A DNA stretch of 64,000 nt from DTU064 sp045588245 (GTDB taxonomy: Bacteria > Bacillota > Clostridia > Oscillospirales > CAG-272). Each line of letters opens with the position of its first letter. Positions within the stretch are counted from its first letter, which is position 1. The position numbers and the translations under genes are program-made. The DNA is taken from positions 1 through 64,000 of the forward strand of contig JAZNDW010000041.1 of the NCBI GenBank assembly GCA_045588245.1, in the 5' to 3' direction. The notes beneath the pieces are model-generated. The model did not search any database. It had not been told where the DNA came from and worked only from the letters and a program-made list of their open reading frames with translations. Shown piece after piece: positions 24,607 through 32,818 of this stretch.

Positions 24607-24795
24607 ATGAAAGCAACTGAACTCCGCGAAATGACCTCCGAACAGCTCAACGAAAAGCTCAAGGAGCTTAAGGGTGAGCTCTTCAACCTCCGTTTCCAGC
24701 ACGCTATCAAACAGCTTGACAACACACATAAGATCGTTGAAGTCAAGCGTGACATCGCTCGTGTAATGACCATACTTCACGAGAAGGAAGCATAA
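24607..24795 (+). CDS. rpmC: 50S ribosomal protein L29 (uL29)
   Basis: 62 residues, two helices as expected. It sits beside L23 at the tunnel exit. LREMTSEQLNEKLKELKGELFNLRFQ is the family pattern, read from residue 5 onwards. The ribosome binding site GAGGC overlaps the end of rplP. Confidence 0.96.
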   Translation: MKATELREMTSEQLNEKLKELKGELFNLRFQHAIKQLDNTHKIVEVKRDIARVMTILHEKEA

Positions 24796-24807
24796 GGAGG
24801 ACGTGTC

Positions 24808-25068
24808 ATGAGTGAAGAACGCAACATGCGAAAGACCCGTACGGGTATCGTTGTTTCCGATAAGATGGATAAGACTGTAGTCGTTGCCATCAAGGATAAC
24901 GTAAGACACCCGCTTTACGGAAAAATAATCAAGCGTACCTCGAAGATCCATGCTCACGATGAAAATAACATCTGCGGCATCGGTGACAAGGTAACAGTGA
25001 TGGAGACAAGACCTCTTTCCAAGACGAAAAGATGGCGCGTTGTCGAAATCGTAGAAAAGGCTAAGTAA
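24808..25068 (+). CDS. rpsQ: 30S ribosomal protein S17 (uS17)
   Basis: 86 residues, an OB-fold early 30S assembly protein. RKTRTGIVVSDKMDKTVVV and ETRPLSKTKRWRVVEI identify it. It is spaced 12 bases after rpmC with AAGGAGG. Confidence 0.97.
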   Translation: MSEERNMRKTRTGIVVSDKMDKTVVVAIKDNVRHPLYGKIIKRTSKIHAHDENNICGIGDKVTVMETRPLSKTKRWRVVEIVEKAK

Positions 25069-25082
25069 GGAGGACACGAAAG

Positions 25083-25451
25083 ATGATTCAGCAAGAGTCA
25101 TATTTGAAGGCTGCCGATAATACCGGCGCTAAAGAGCTTATGTGCATCCGTGTTCTCGGCGGTACCGGCAGACGTTATGCCAACATCGGTGATGTAATCA
25201 TCTGCACCGTTAAGAAGGCAGCTCCCGGCGGTATGGTTAAGAAGGGCGAAGTCGTAACGGCAGTCGTAGTAAGAACCGTACACGGTCTTAAGAGAGCTGA
25301 CGGCTCCTCGATCAGATTCGACGAGAATGCAGCAGTCATCATCAAAGACGATAAGAACCCCAGAGGAACACGTATATTTGGACCTGTTGCTCGTGAGCTC
25401 CGCGAGAAGGATTACCTCAAGATCCTCTCCCTCGCTCCCGAAGTACTTTAA
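25083..25451 (+). CDS. rplN: 50S ribosomal protein L14 (uL14)
   Basis: 122 residues, full length. It forms an intersubunit bridge and is the binding site of the silencing factor RsfS. MIQQESYLKAADNTGAKE, DNA-encoded next to AAGGAGG, and GTRIFGPVARELRE are near-invariant family segments. Confidence 0.98.
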   Translation: MIQQESYLKAADNTGAKELMCIRVLGGTGRRYANIGDVIICTVKKAAPGGMVKKGEVVTAVVVRTVHGLKRADGSSIRFDENAAVIIKDDKNPRGTRIFGPVARELREKDYLKILSLAPEVL

Positions 25452-25466
25452 CGGAGGAATTCGGTA

Positions 25467-25799
25467 ATGAATAAGAAACTCAATATTAAGACCGATGATA
25501 CCGTAGTAATCATCTCCGGTAACGATAAGGGCAAGCGCGGCAAGGTAACTGCTGTTTCCCCGAAGGAAGGCAAAGTTATCGTGTCCGGTGTTCACGTCGT
25601 TCACAAGCACACAAGACCGAGAAGACAGGGTGATGCCGGTGGTATCATCGACGTAGAAGGCGCTATTTATGCGTCCAAGGTACAGCTCTGGTGCCCTAAG
25701 TGCGAAAAGGGCGTCAGAATCAAGCACAAGTTTACCGAAGGCAAAGACGGCAAACAGGTAAAGGTTCGCGTCTGCGCTAAGTGCGGCGAAGAACTTTGA
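25467..25799 (+). CDS. rplX: 50S ribosomal protein L24 (uL24)
   Basis: 110 residues. An N-terminal KOW motif (VVIISGNDKGKRGKVTAV) initiates 50S assembly. The C-terminal half carries two CxxC pairs (CPKC, CAKC), the zinc-binding C+ form of L24 that not all bacteria have. Start supported by GGAGG. Confidence 0.97.
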   Translation: MNKKLNIKTDDTVVIISGNDKGKRGKVTAVSPKEGKVIVSGVHVVHKHTRPRRQGDAGGIIDVEGAIYASKVQLWCPKCEKGVRIKHKFTEGKDGKQVKVRVCAKCGEEL

Positions 25800-25814
25800 T
25801 CGGAGGCAAGGTAA

Positions 25815-26363
25815 ATGGCAACTGCAAGATTAAAAGTAACTTATAAAGAAGAAATTGCACCGGCTCTCATGAAGAAATTCGAATATAAGAGCCCGATGCA
25901 GATCCCTAAGCTCGACAAAGTAGTCGTTAATGTAGGCTGCGGCGATGCTAAGGACAATGCGAAGGTAATCGATAACGTAATCGCAGAGCTCTCTCTGATC
26001 ACCGGTCAGAAGGCAATCGCGACAACCGCTAAGAAGTCCGTTGCTAACTTCAAGCTCCGTGCGGGCATGAAGATCGGCGCGAAGGTAACTCTCCGCGGTG
26101 ACACAATGTATGAGTTTATCGATAAGCTCTTCAATTTCGCTCTTCCGAGAGTTAGAGACTTCAAGGGAATCAATCCTAACGGCTTCGACGGTCGCGGTAA
26201 CTACGCACTCGGCCTTAAGGAACAGCTTATCTTCCCTGAAATCGAATACGACAAGATCGACAAGATCCGCGGCATGGATATCGTTTTCGTAACGACAGCC
26301 AACACCGACGAAGAAGCAAAAGAGCTGCTCACACTTATGGGCGCTCCCTTCGAGAAAGAATAA
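25815..26363 (+). CDS. rplE: 50S ribosomal protein L5 (uL5)
   Basis: 182 residues. It binds 5S rRNA and contacts P-site tRNA. Landmarks are VVNVGCGDAKDN, GMKIGAKVTLRGDTMYEF, RVRDFKGI and YALGLKEQLIFPEI. GATCGGAGG precedes the ATG. Confidence 0.98.
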   Translation: MATARLKVTYKEEIAPALMKKFEYKSPMQIPKLDKVVVNVGCGDAKDNAKVIDNVIAELSLITGQKAIATTAKKSVANFKLRAGMKIGAKVTLRGDTMYEFIDKLFNFALPRVRDFKGINPNGFDGRGNYALGLKEQLIFPEIEYDKIDKIRGMDIVFVTTANTDEEAKELLTLMGAPFEKE

Positions 26364-26382
26364 TTAAAGGGGAAAACAGAAA

Positions 26383-26568
26383 ATGGCAAAAACAGCTATG
26401 ATCCTGAAACAGCAGAAGCCGGCGAAGTTCTCTACTCGTAGATACAATCGCTGCAAGATCTGCGGACGCCCCCACGCTTATCTCCGCAAATACGGTATCT
26501 GCCGTATCTGCTTCCGTGAACTCGCATACAAGGGCGAGATCCCGGGCGTAAAAAAGGCATCCTGGTAA
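26383..26568 (+). CDS. rpsZ: 30S ribosomal protein S14, zinc-binding type Z
   Basis: 61 residues, the short zinc form (CKIC and CRIC pairs) instead of the roughly 100-residue zinc-free form. It helps fold the 30S head. KFSTRRYNRCKICGRPHAY and the C-terminal GVKKASW are diagnostic. A structured 129-base gap follows before rpsH. Confidence 0.97.
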   Translation: MAKTAMILKQQKPAKFSTRRYNRCKICGRPHAYLRKYGICRICFRELAYKGEIPGVKKASW

Positions 26569-26697
26569 TCTAATACCGAAACAAAACCCAGCTGTCCGAA
26601 AGGAAACTCCGCGAGCGCGGAGTTTGACCGCGGGCAGGCAGCCGCAGGGAATGCGGCAGCAAGACAAATCTTAACTTGCAAAGGAGTTTATAAAAAC
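26569..26697 (+). promoter_or_regulatory. Structured gap RNA between rpsZ and rpsH
   Basis: An outer stem CTGTCCG (26592-26598) with CGGGCAG (26631-26637) encloses a perfect 9-bp hairpin AAACTCCGC/GCGGAGTTT (26604-26612/26617-26625). A second hairpin GCCGCA/TGCGGC follows (26641-26646/26652-26657). No T-run and no reading frame are seen. S8, the product of the next gene, represses the spc operon in E. coli by binding such a junction, so an S8 site is a reasonable hypothesis. Confidence 0.5.
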
Positions 26698-27096
26698 ATG
26701 CAAATGTCTGACGTAATTGCCGATATGCTCACACGCATCAGAAACGCCAACAACGCAAAGCACGCAACAGTTGACGTTCCGGCATCCAATCTCAAAAAGT
26801 CCATCGCCGAAATCCTCCTCACTGAAGGCTACATCAAGAGCTATCAGATCATCGAGGACGGCAAGCAGGGTATCATCCGTATAGCTCTCAAGTACGAAAA
26901 CGGTAAAGAAAGAGTTCTCCGCGGTCTTCGCAGAGTTTCCAAGCCCGGTCTTCGTATTTACTCGAGCTGCGAGGATATGCCGAGAGTTATGAACGGTCTC
27001 GGTATCGCCATCGTTTCCACATCCAAGGGCATCATGACAGACAAGCAGGCTCGCGCAGCTCACATCGGCGGCGAAGTCCTCGCATTTGTTTGGTAA
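26698..27096 (+). CDS. rpsH: 30S ribosomal protein S8 (uS8)
   Basis: 132 residues. It binds 16S helix 21 and is a known autogenous repressor of spc operons. Landmarks are DVIADMLTRIRNANNAKH, NGKERVLRGLRRVSKPGLR and the C-terminal GGEVLAFVW. AAAGGAG precedes the ATG. The upstream gap can fold. Confidence 0.98.
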   Translation: MQMSDVIADMLTRIRNANNAKHATVDVPASNLKKSIAEILLTEGYIKSYQIIEDGKQGIIRIALKYENGKERVLRGLRRVSKPGLRIYSSCEDMPRVMNGLGIAIVSTSKGIMTDKQARAAHIGGEVLAFVW

Positions 27097-27111
27097 TCGG
27101 GAGGTACGAAC

Positions 27112-27651
27112 ATGTCAAGAATAGGCAGAAAAGAAATCGTAGTTCCTGCTGGTGTTGAGGTAAAGGTAGAAGCCGGCAACCTCGTAACTGTTAAGGGTTC
27201 CAAGGGTACTCTTACACAGCAGCTTTGCTCCAGAATGGCAATCAATCAGAACGGTAACATCATCACCGTTACCCGCCCCACTGACGAGAAGGAAGACAGA
27301 GCTCTCCACGGTCTTACCCGTACACTCCTCGCTAACATGATCGAAGGCGTTGACAAGGGTTATGAGAAGAAGCTCGAAATCGTTGGTACAGGTTACAGAG
27401 CCGCTCTCAACGGCAAAACACTCGTGCTCAACCTCGGATATTCTCACGATATCAAGATGGAGCCCGAAGCAAACATGACATTCGAAGTTCCTAACTCTTC
27501 TGTTATCATCGTCAAGGGTATTGACAAGCAGAGAGTAGGTCAGATCGCAGCGGAAATTCGCGGCAAGCGTCCTCCGGAACCCTATCATGGCAAGGGCGTT
27601 AAGTACGAAGGCGAAAAGATCCGCCGCAAGGCCGGTAAGACCGGTAAATAA
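27112..27651 (+). CDS. rplF: 50S ribosomal protein L6 (uL6)
   Basis: 179 residues with two similar halves, as usual for L6. It stabilises the factor-binding centre with L10/L12. SRIGRKEIVVPAGVEV and the C-terminal RPPEPYHGKGVKY are signatures. Start supported by GGGAGG. Confidence 0.98.
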   Translation: MSRIGRKEIVVPAGVEVKVEAGNLVTVKGSKGTLTQQLCSRMAINQNGNIITVTRPTDEKEDRALHGLTRTLLANMIEGVDKGYEKKLEIVGTGYRAALNGKTLVLNLGYSHDIKMEPEANMTFEVPNSSVIIVKGIDKQRVGQIAAEIRGKRPPEPYHGKGVKYEGEKIRRKAGKTGK

Positions 27652-27669
27652 TGAAAGGAGCGGAATAGT

Positions 27670-28029
27670 ATGGTTACTAAGAAAGACAAAAATGCAGCTC
27701 GTCTTAAGAGACACGCTCGCGTCAGAGCTAAGATCAGCGGTACTCCTGAGTGCCCCCGTTTGTGCGTATACCGCTCCAACAGACACATTTCCGTTCAGGT
27801 TATTGACGACGTCAATGGCGTAACGCTCGTGTCTGCATCCACACAGGAAAAGTCCTTTGAGGGCATCGGAAGCAACAAGGAAGCAGCCAAGAAGGTTGGC
27901 CTCGCAGTTGCAGAAAGAGCTCTCGGCCGAGGAATCGATACTGTTGTATTCGACCGCGGCGGCTACCTTTATCACGGACGTGTATCGGAACTTGCTGAAG
28001 GCGCTCGCGAGGGCGGCCTGAAGTTCTAA
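27670..28029 (+). CDS. rplR: 50S ribosomal protein L18 (uL18)
   Basis: 119 residues. It binds 5S rRNA with L5 and L25-type proteins. RVRAKISGTPECPRLCVYRS, VFDRGGYLYHGRV and LAEGAREGGLKF identify it. GAAAGGAG precedes the ATG. Confidence 0.98.
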   Translation: MVTKKDKNAARLKRHARVRAKISGTPECPRLCVYRSNRHISVQVIDDVNGVTLVSASTQEKSFEGIGSNKEAAKKVGLAVAERALGRGIDTVVFDRGGYLYHGRVSELAEGAREGGLKF

Positions 28030-28086
28030 GAGTCCGGTTTGTACACTGTTTGAAATTCAGTTTTCAAATCATTTAAGGAGAATAAC

Positions 28087-28590
28087 ATGGCAGTAAAATT
28101 TAATGCGACGGGCGTTGAACTTCAGGAAAATCTCGTCGCCCTGAACCGTGTATCCAAGACCGTTAAAGGCGGACGCGTTGCCAGATTTGCAGCTATCATG
28201 GTAGTTGGCGATGGCGAAGGTCACGTAGGTTATGGTCTCGGAAAAGCAGCAGAAGTTCCCGAAGCGATCCGCAAGGCAGTTGAGGACGCAAAGAAAAACA
28301 TGATCACAGTATCCCTTAAGGATACAACAATACCTCACGAGGTTCTCGGTGAGTTCGGCGCAGGTCGAGTTCTTCTCAAGCCCGCCGCTCCCGGTACCGG
28401 TATCATTGCCGGTAAGACCGTCAGAGCCGTACTCGAGCTCGCAGGTGTTAAAAATATCAGAGCTAAGTGTCTGCGCAGCAATAACCCCACAAACGTAGTT
28501 AAGGCTACATTTGAGGCACTCAAGTCCCTCAGATCCGCTGAGGAAGTTGCGAAGAGCCGCGGCATCGCAGTAGATTCCCTTAAGGGTTAA
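28087..28590 (+). CDS. rpsE: 30S ribosomal protein S5 (uS5)
   Basis: 167 residues, a decoding-fidelity protein of the 30S body. Landmarks are LNRVSKTVKGGRVARFAA, VGYGLGKAAEVPEAIRKA and the loop near GAGRVLLKPAAPGTG. The 57-base gap from rplR contains a small TTTGAA/TTCAAA hairpin. AAGGAGA lies before the ATG. Confidence 0.98.
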   Translation: MAVKFNATGVELQENLVALNRVSKTVKGGRVARFAAIMVVGDGEGHVGYGLGKAAEVPEAIRKAVEDAKKNMITVSLKDTTIPHEVLGEFGAGRVLLKPAAPGTGIIAGKTVRAVLELAGVKNIRAKCLRSNNPTNVVKATFEALKSLRSAEEVAKSRGIAVDSLKG

Positions 28591-28600
28591 GGAGGCAGCG

Positions 28601-28780
28601 ATGGAAAAGATTAAGATCACACTTACAAAAAGCCTTATTTGCTCTAAGCCCAATCAGCGTGCAACAGCCGCTTCTCTCGGCTTCCGCAAAATCGGTGACA
28701 GCATAATTCTTGACGACGATGCTTCCGCAAGAGGCAAGGTCAAGGTTCTTTCCCACCTCGTTAAGGTGGAAAAGGCGTAA
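28601..28780 (+). CDS. rpmD: 50S ribosomal protein L30 (uL30)
   Basis: 59 residues, a very short gene. The reading starts MEKIKITLTKSLICS, continues through QRATAASLGFRKIGDSI and ends VKVLSHLVKVEKA, matching L30 throughout. AAGGAGG lies eight bases before the ATG. It sits in its usual place between rpsE and rplO. Confidence 0.95.
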   Translation: MEKIKITLTKSLICSKPNQRATAASLGFRKIGDSIILDDDASARGKVKVLSHLVKVEKA

Positions 28781-28819
28781 GCGTTTTTCGCGCATAATAA
28801 CTTTATAGGAGGAAGAACC

Positions 28820-29260
28820 ATGAAGCTTTATGAACTTTCACCGGCAGAAGGCTCTGCGCGCAAGTCATTCCGCAAGGGTAGAGGCGCAGGCTCCGGCAAC
28901 GGTAAAACCGCAGGTAAGGGACACAAGGGCCAGAACGCTCGCTCCGGCGGCGGTGTAAGACCCGGTTTCGAGGGCGGTCAGCTCCCGCTGTACAGAAAGC
29001 TCCCCAAGAGAGGTTTCTATAATAAATTCGGTACTGAATACGCTATCGTAAACGTTGCAGATCTTAACTGCTTCGAAGACGGCGCTACAGTCGATATGAA
29101 TGCTCTTTTAGAGGCAAGAATCATTCGCAAGCCGTTTGACGGTCTTAAAGTGCTTGGCAACGGTGAGCTCACAAAGAAGCTCACAGTTGTAGCTAAGGTA
29201 TTCTCTGTTTCGGCAAAAGAGAAGATCGAGGCAGCAGGCGGAAAGACCGAGGTGCTTTAA
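28820..29260 (+). CDS. rplO: 50S ribosomal protein L15 (uL15)
   Basis: 146 residues, a late 50S assembly protein. The Gly/Arg/Lys-rich N-terminal region (GRGAGSGNGKTAGKGHKGQ) and GFEGGQLPLYRKLPKRGF are signatures. One base separates its stop from the secY start, so translation is likely coupled. Confidence 0.98.
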   Translation: MKLYELSPAEGSARKSFRKGRGAGSGNGKTAGKGHKGQNARSGGGVRPGFEGGQLPLYRKLPKRGFYNKFGTEYAIVNVADLNCFEDGATVDMNALLEARIIRKPFDGLKVLGNGELTKKLTVVAKVFSVSAKEKIEAAGGKTEVL

Positions 29261-29261
29261 T

Positions 29262-30557
29262 ATGAAGAGCTGGCTTCAGCCGATGCTTAATGCATTCAAA
29301 TTACCCGAACTTCGCAAGAAGATCCTTTTTACACTCTTTATACTCCTGCTTTTCAGAATCGGTGCGGCTATCCCCGTTCCTTTCGTAAATGCAGACATTC
29401 TTAACTATTACATGTATGCGACGGACGGTTCCATTTTCCAGTATCTCGATATACTGTCCGGTAATGCGTTCTCGAGCGCAACACTCTTTGCTCTCGGTAT
29501 TTCGCCTTACATCACATCGTCCATCGTTATGCAGCTTCTTACCGTAGCGATCCCCGCCCTTGAGAGACTCTCCAAGGAAGGTCCCGAAGGTAAGAAGAAG
29601 ATCACACAGATCACACGTTACGTAACTGTTGGCCTCGCACTTATCACGAGCTACGGTTACTACATGCTGATGAAGAACCAGGGAATGCTTACAAACAACG
29701 GTTTGTTTGCAGCGGTCATCATCATCTCTTGCTACTGCGCGGGCTCGTCTCTCGTTATGTGGCTCGGCGAAAAGATCAATGAAAACGGTATCGGTAACGG
29801 TATCTCCATCATCCTCTTCGCTAATATCATTTCCGGCGGTGTTAACTCCGTTAACACGATCATCAGCTTCTTTAAGAAGGGTACTGTAGCAGGTTACATT
29901 ATTCCTGTAGTTGTTGTTATCGTTGCTGCCGCAATGGTTTACTTTGTTGTATTCGTAACGGAATCTGAACGCAGAATTCCCGTAGTTTACGCAAAGAAGG
30001 TCGTAGGCCGTAAGATGTACGGCGGTCAGAGCACAAATCTTCCGCTCAAGCTGAATATGTCCGGCGTTATGCCCGTCATCTTCGCTAACTCCATTCTTGC
30101 TATTCCCTCTACGATCGCTCTCGTATTCCCGCCCAAGGACGGCTCCTTCTGGGATAAGATAATCACGTTCCTTTCTTCCGGATCCTGGTTCTATCCCTTC
30201 ATCCTCCTCGTTCTGATTATTGCTTTTGCATACTTCTATGTAACGATTTCCTTTAATCCCATCGAAGTATCGAACAATCTCAAAACGAATGGCGGCTCTG
30301 TTCCCGGCTTCCGTCCCGGCAAGCCTACCGCAGATTACATTGCTAAGGTACTCTCCAAAGTTACCCTTATCGGTGCTCTCTTCCTTTCTATCATCGCTAT
30401 CCTCCCGATCGTTGCTAACATTATTTCTGCTAACGCGATCTCGGGAATTGCTTTCGGTGGTACTTCCGTACTCATCGTTGTCGGCGTAGCGCTTGAAACA
30501 GCAAGAGAAATCACAGCTCAGATGTCCATGCGTGGATATAAGGGCTTCCTTGAATAA
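29262..30557 (+). CDS. secY: Preprotein translocase subunit SecY
   Basis: 431 residues with about ten membrane helices. It forms the protein-conducting channel of the Sec pathway with SecE and SecG. Landmarks are FRIGAAIPVPFVN, ALGISPYITSSIVMQLL, NEGNGIS-type INENGIGNGISIILFANII, and the cytoplasmic loop PIEVSNNLKTNGGSVPGFRPG. It lies in the standard position after rplO and before adk. Confidence 0.98.
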   Translation: MKSWLQPMLNAFKLPELRKKILFTLFILLLFRIGAAIPVPFVNADILNYYMYATDGSIFQYLDILSGNAFSSATLFALGISPYITSSIVMQLLTVAIPALERLSKEGPEGKKKITQITRYVTVGLALITSYGYYMLMKNQGMLTNNGLFAAVIIISCYCAGSSLVMWLGEKINENGIGNGISIILFANIISGGVNSVNTIISFFKKGTVAGYIIPVVVVIVAAAMVYFVVFVTESERRIPVVYAKKVVGRKMYGGQSTNLPLKLNMSGVMPVIFANSILAIPSTIALVFPPKDGSFWDKIITFLSSGSWFYPFILLVLIIAFAYFYVTISFNPIEVSNNLKTNGGSVPGFRPGKPTADYIAKVLSKVTLIGALFLSIIAILPIVANIISANAISGIAFGGTSVLIVVGVALETAREITAQMSMRGYKGFLE

Positions 30558-30571
30558 TCGGAGCGGTTAAC

Positions 30572-31231
30572 ATGGCAAAAACATTAAAGCTTATTTTTCT
30601 TGGAGCTCCCGGTGCCGGTAAAGGCACACAGGCAGAGCTTGTTTCTGAAAAATATAACATTCCGACGATTTCCACCGGTGCTATCCTTCGTGAAGCGATA
30701 GCATCCGGATCGGAGCTCGGAAACCTTGCAAAGAACTGCGTTGAGTCCGGTGCGCTCGTTCCCGACGACGTTATCGTCGGTATCGTACGTACCCGCTTGG
30801 CAGAGCCCGATTGCAAGGGTGGCTTCATTCTTGACGGTTTCCCGAGAACCATCGCTCAGGCGAAGGCGCTCGACGAAACCGGTATAGGCATCTCCATGGT
30901 GATCGACATCGAAGTCGAAGACGAACGTATTATCGCCCGTATGGGCGGAAGACGTGTCTGCAAGGATTGCGGTGCGACGTACCACACGATCTACAACCCC
31001 ACAAGCGACAACGTTCATTGTAACGCTTGCGGCGGTGAGCTTATGTGCCGTCGTGACGACGAGCCTTCGGTCGTTGCTCACAGACTTGAGACCTACCACA
31101 AGGAAACAGAACCTCTTCGCGATTATTACGCAAATACAGGTCTGCTCTCTGTTGTTGAAGGTCAGGAGAAGCTTGAAGATACAACAGCACTTACACTTGG
31201 GGTAATTGAAAAATACCTCAGTGAAAACTGA
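30572..31231 (+). CDS. adk: Adenylate kinase (zinc-type long form)
   Basis: 219 residues. It interconverts ATP, ADP and AMP. The P-loop is GAPGAGKGTQ (10-19), and LDGFPRT and the AMP-binding region near TGAILREAI are present. The long LID domain carries CKDC and CNAC pairs, the zinc-binding form common in Gram-positives. It is in the operon between secY and map. Confidence 0.98.
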   Translation: MAKTLKLIFLGAPGAGKGTQAELVSEKYNIPTISTGAILREAIASGSELGNLAKNCVESGALVPDDVIVGIVRTRLAEPDCKGGFILDGFPRTIAQAKALDETGIGISMVIDIEVEDERIIARMGGRRVCKDCGATYHTIYNPTSDNVHCNACGGELMCRRDDEPSVVAHRLETYHKETEPLRDYYANTGLLSVVEGQEKLEDTTALTLGVIEKYLSEN

Positions 31232-31238
31232 TCGAATC

Positions 31239-31988
31239 ATGATTCGTCTGAAAAATGAAAGTCAACTTTCGCTTATGCGCGATGCCGGGAGGATCACCGG
31301 AGAAGCGATCCTCGCTGCGGGTGAGATCATAAAACCCGGCATCACGACAGCGGATATTGACCGAGTGATCAGAAAACACATTGAGAGTTGCGGTGCGTAT
31401 CCAACTTTCCTCGGATACGGCGGCTTCCCGGCATCGGCTTGCGTCAGCGTTAACGACGAAGTCATCCATGGCATTCCCTCAAACAAGAGAGTGCTCAAGG
31501 AAGGTGACATCGTGAAAATAGACGTCGGCGCAAACTACCGCGGCTATAACGGCGACAGCGCAAGAACGTTCGCTGTCGGTAAGATATCGCCGGAAGCGGA
31601 GCGCCTCATTCGTGTTACGGAGGAAAGCTTTTATCGTGCGGTACAGGCAATCGTGGACGGTGCCCGTGTCGGAGACATAGGACACGCGGTGCAGACGTAT
31701 TGCGAGCAGAACGGCTACAGTGTTGTCAGACGTTACGTCGGTCACGGCGTCGGTGCTGACTTGCACGAAGACCCTGAGGTGCCGAATTTCGGCATCGCCG
31801 GACGCGGCGTTCGCCTTATCAAAGGAATGACGATCGCGATCGAGCCGATGGTCAACATCGGCGCGTGCGACGTGATCGAGCTTCCCGACGGATGGACGGT
31901 GAAAACCCGTGACGGCTCGCTCTCAGCTCATTACGAGCATACGGTAGCGATCACGGAAAACGGTCCGGAGCTTTTGACAAAGGTGTAA
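31239..31988 (+). CDS. map: Methionine aminopeptidase type I
   Basis: 249 residues. I chose the ATG at 31239 (MIRLKNESQLSLMRDAG), the family's normal N-terminus; TTG or GTG starts further upstream overlap adk. It removes the initiator methionine after deformylation. Metal ligands lie in IDVGANYRGYNGDSARTF (two Asp), GHGVGADLHEDP (His), EPMVNIG (Glu) and the C-terminal YEHTVAI (Glu). A strong ribosome binding site is not visible, so translation may couple to adk. Confidence 0.95.
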   Translation: MIRLKNESQLSLMRDAGRITGEAILAAGEIIKPGITTADIDRVIRKHIESCGAYPTFLGYGGFPASACVSVNDEVIHGIPSNKRVLKEGDIVKIDVGANYRGYNGDSARTFAVGKISPEAERLIRVTEESFYRAVQAIVDGARVGDIGHAVQTYCEQNGYSVVRRYVGHGVGADLHEDPEVPNFGIAGRGVRLIKGMTIAIEPMVNIGACDVIELPDGWTVKTRDGSLSAHYEHTVAITENGPELLTKV

Positions 31989-31994
31989 CTTCCA

Positions 31995-32354
31995 TTGAAA
32001 CGCAAGAATAAACCGCAGGCTATCGTATACTCACCGGAAACCGACAATCCGCTGACAGGTACGTTTGTTACGTCAAATAACGGCCGATATGCCAAGAGAA
32101 TTTTTCTTGTTCTCGGTGGTAGCGGCGAAGGATTCGTCCTTCTGACAGACGGAAAACACAGAAGGATCGCTACGCCAAAGCGTAAGCGATTAACTCACAT
32201 CTCTCCGATCGGCACAGCCGACGGAGCTGCGGAGCTGATCAGATACGGCAGTATAACAGATGGCAAAGTAAGAAAAATGATAAACGAAATAAGACGGATT
32301 AGAAACGACGTAACGTGCAAATCCGAGAGCTTTAAGGAGAAAAAAGATGCCTAA
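31995..32354 (+). CDS. KOW-domain RNA-binding protein (L14e-like)
   Basis: 119 residues from a TTG start preceded by AAGGTGT. The N-terminal part resembles the small KOW/L14e-like proteins often found between map and infA in Clostridia (FLVLGGSGEGFVLLTDGKHRRIATPKRKRLTHI). A basic helix-rich C-terminus follows (VRKMINEIRRIRNDV). It is probably ribosome- or RNA-associated, with no defined function. It overlaps infA by 8 bases. Confidence 0.75.
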   Translation: MKRKNKPQAIVYSPETDNPLTGTFVTSNNGRYAKRIFLVLGGSGEGFVLLTDGKHRRIATPKRKRLTHISPIGTADGAAELIRYGSITDGKVRKMINEIRRIRNDVTCKSESFKEKKDA

Positions 32355-32565
32355 AGATGATGTAATCGAGTTTGAAGGTGTCGTGACAGAAGCACTCCCG
32401 AACGCTATGTTCAAGGTTAAGCTTCCGAATGGTCATATAGTAAATGCCCATATATCCGGAAAACTCAGAATGAATTATATCCGTATACTTCCGGGTGACA
32501 AGGTAACCGTAGAGGTTTCCGTATACGACCTTACGAAGGGCCGTATCACTTGGCGCTCGAAATAA
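32347..32565 (+). CDS. infA: Translation initiation factor IF-1
   Basis: 72 residues, a single OB fold. It binds the 30S A site during initiation. MPKDDVIEFEGVVTEALPN, ISGKLRMNYIRILPGDKV and LTKGRITWR are signatures. AAGGAG lies seven bases before the ATG, inside the preceding gene. Confidence 0.98.
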   Translation: MPKDDVIEFEGVVTEALPNAMFKVKLPNGHIVNAHISGKLRMNYIRILPGDKVTVEVSVYDLTKGRITWRSK

Positions 32566-32674
32566 ACCAATAAGGAACGCGGCTTGAAATCGCTCGGGGT
32601 AAAGCCTTGAGCCTGCCCGCTTCAAACCCACAAAAACGTTCCCAATCAACAAAGAAAGGTATGGTCAAATAAAA
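32566..32674 (+). promoter_or_regulatory. Structured gap RNA between infA and rpmJ
   Basis: GGCTTGAA (32581-32588) can pair with TTCAAACC (32621-32628) with one mismatch. It encloses the hairpin CTCGGGG-TAAAG-CCTTGAG (32593-32611). The gap has no reading frame, and the ribosome binding site of rpmJ (AAAGGT) is weak and distant, so folding may affect rpmJ translation. Confidence 0.35.
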
Positions 32675-32788
32675 ATGAAAGTAAGACCTTCCGTTAAGAA
32701 GATTTGCGAAAAGTGCAAGATCATCAAAAGAAAAGGGCGTATAATGGTCATCTGCGAGAATCCTAAGCACAAGCAGAGACAGGGCTGA
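32675..32788 (+). CDS. rpmJ: 50S ribosomal protein L36 (bL36), zinc type
   Basis: 37 residues: MKVRPSVKKICEKC, then a basic stretch, ICENPKHKQRQG. The C-x2-C and later C-x4-H residues form the zinc site, the C+ form. It is among the smallest ribosomal proteins and is in its usual place between infA and rpsM. Confidence 0.96.
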   Translation: MKVRPSVKKICEKCKIIKRKGRIMVICENPKHKQRQG

Positions 32789-32818
32789 CGCTCAATAAAC
32801 AGAGAGGTGATAAACTAA

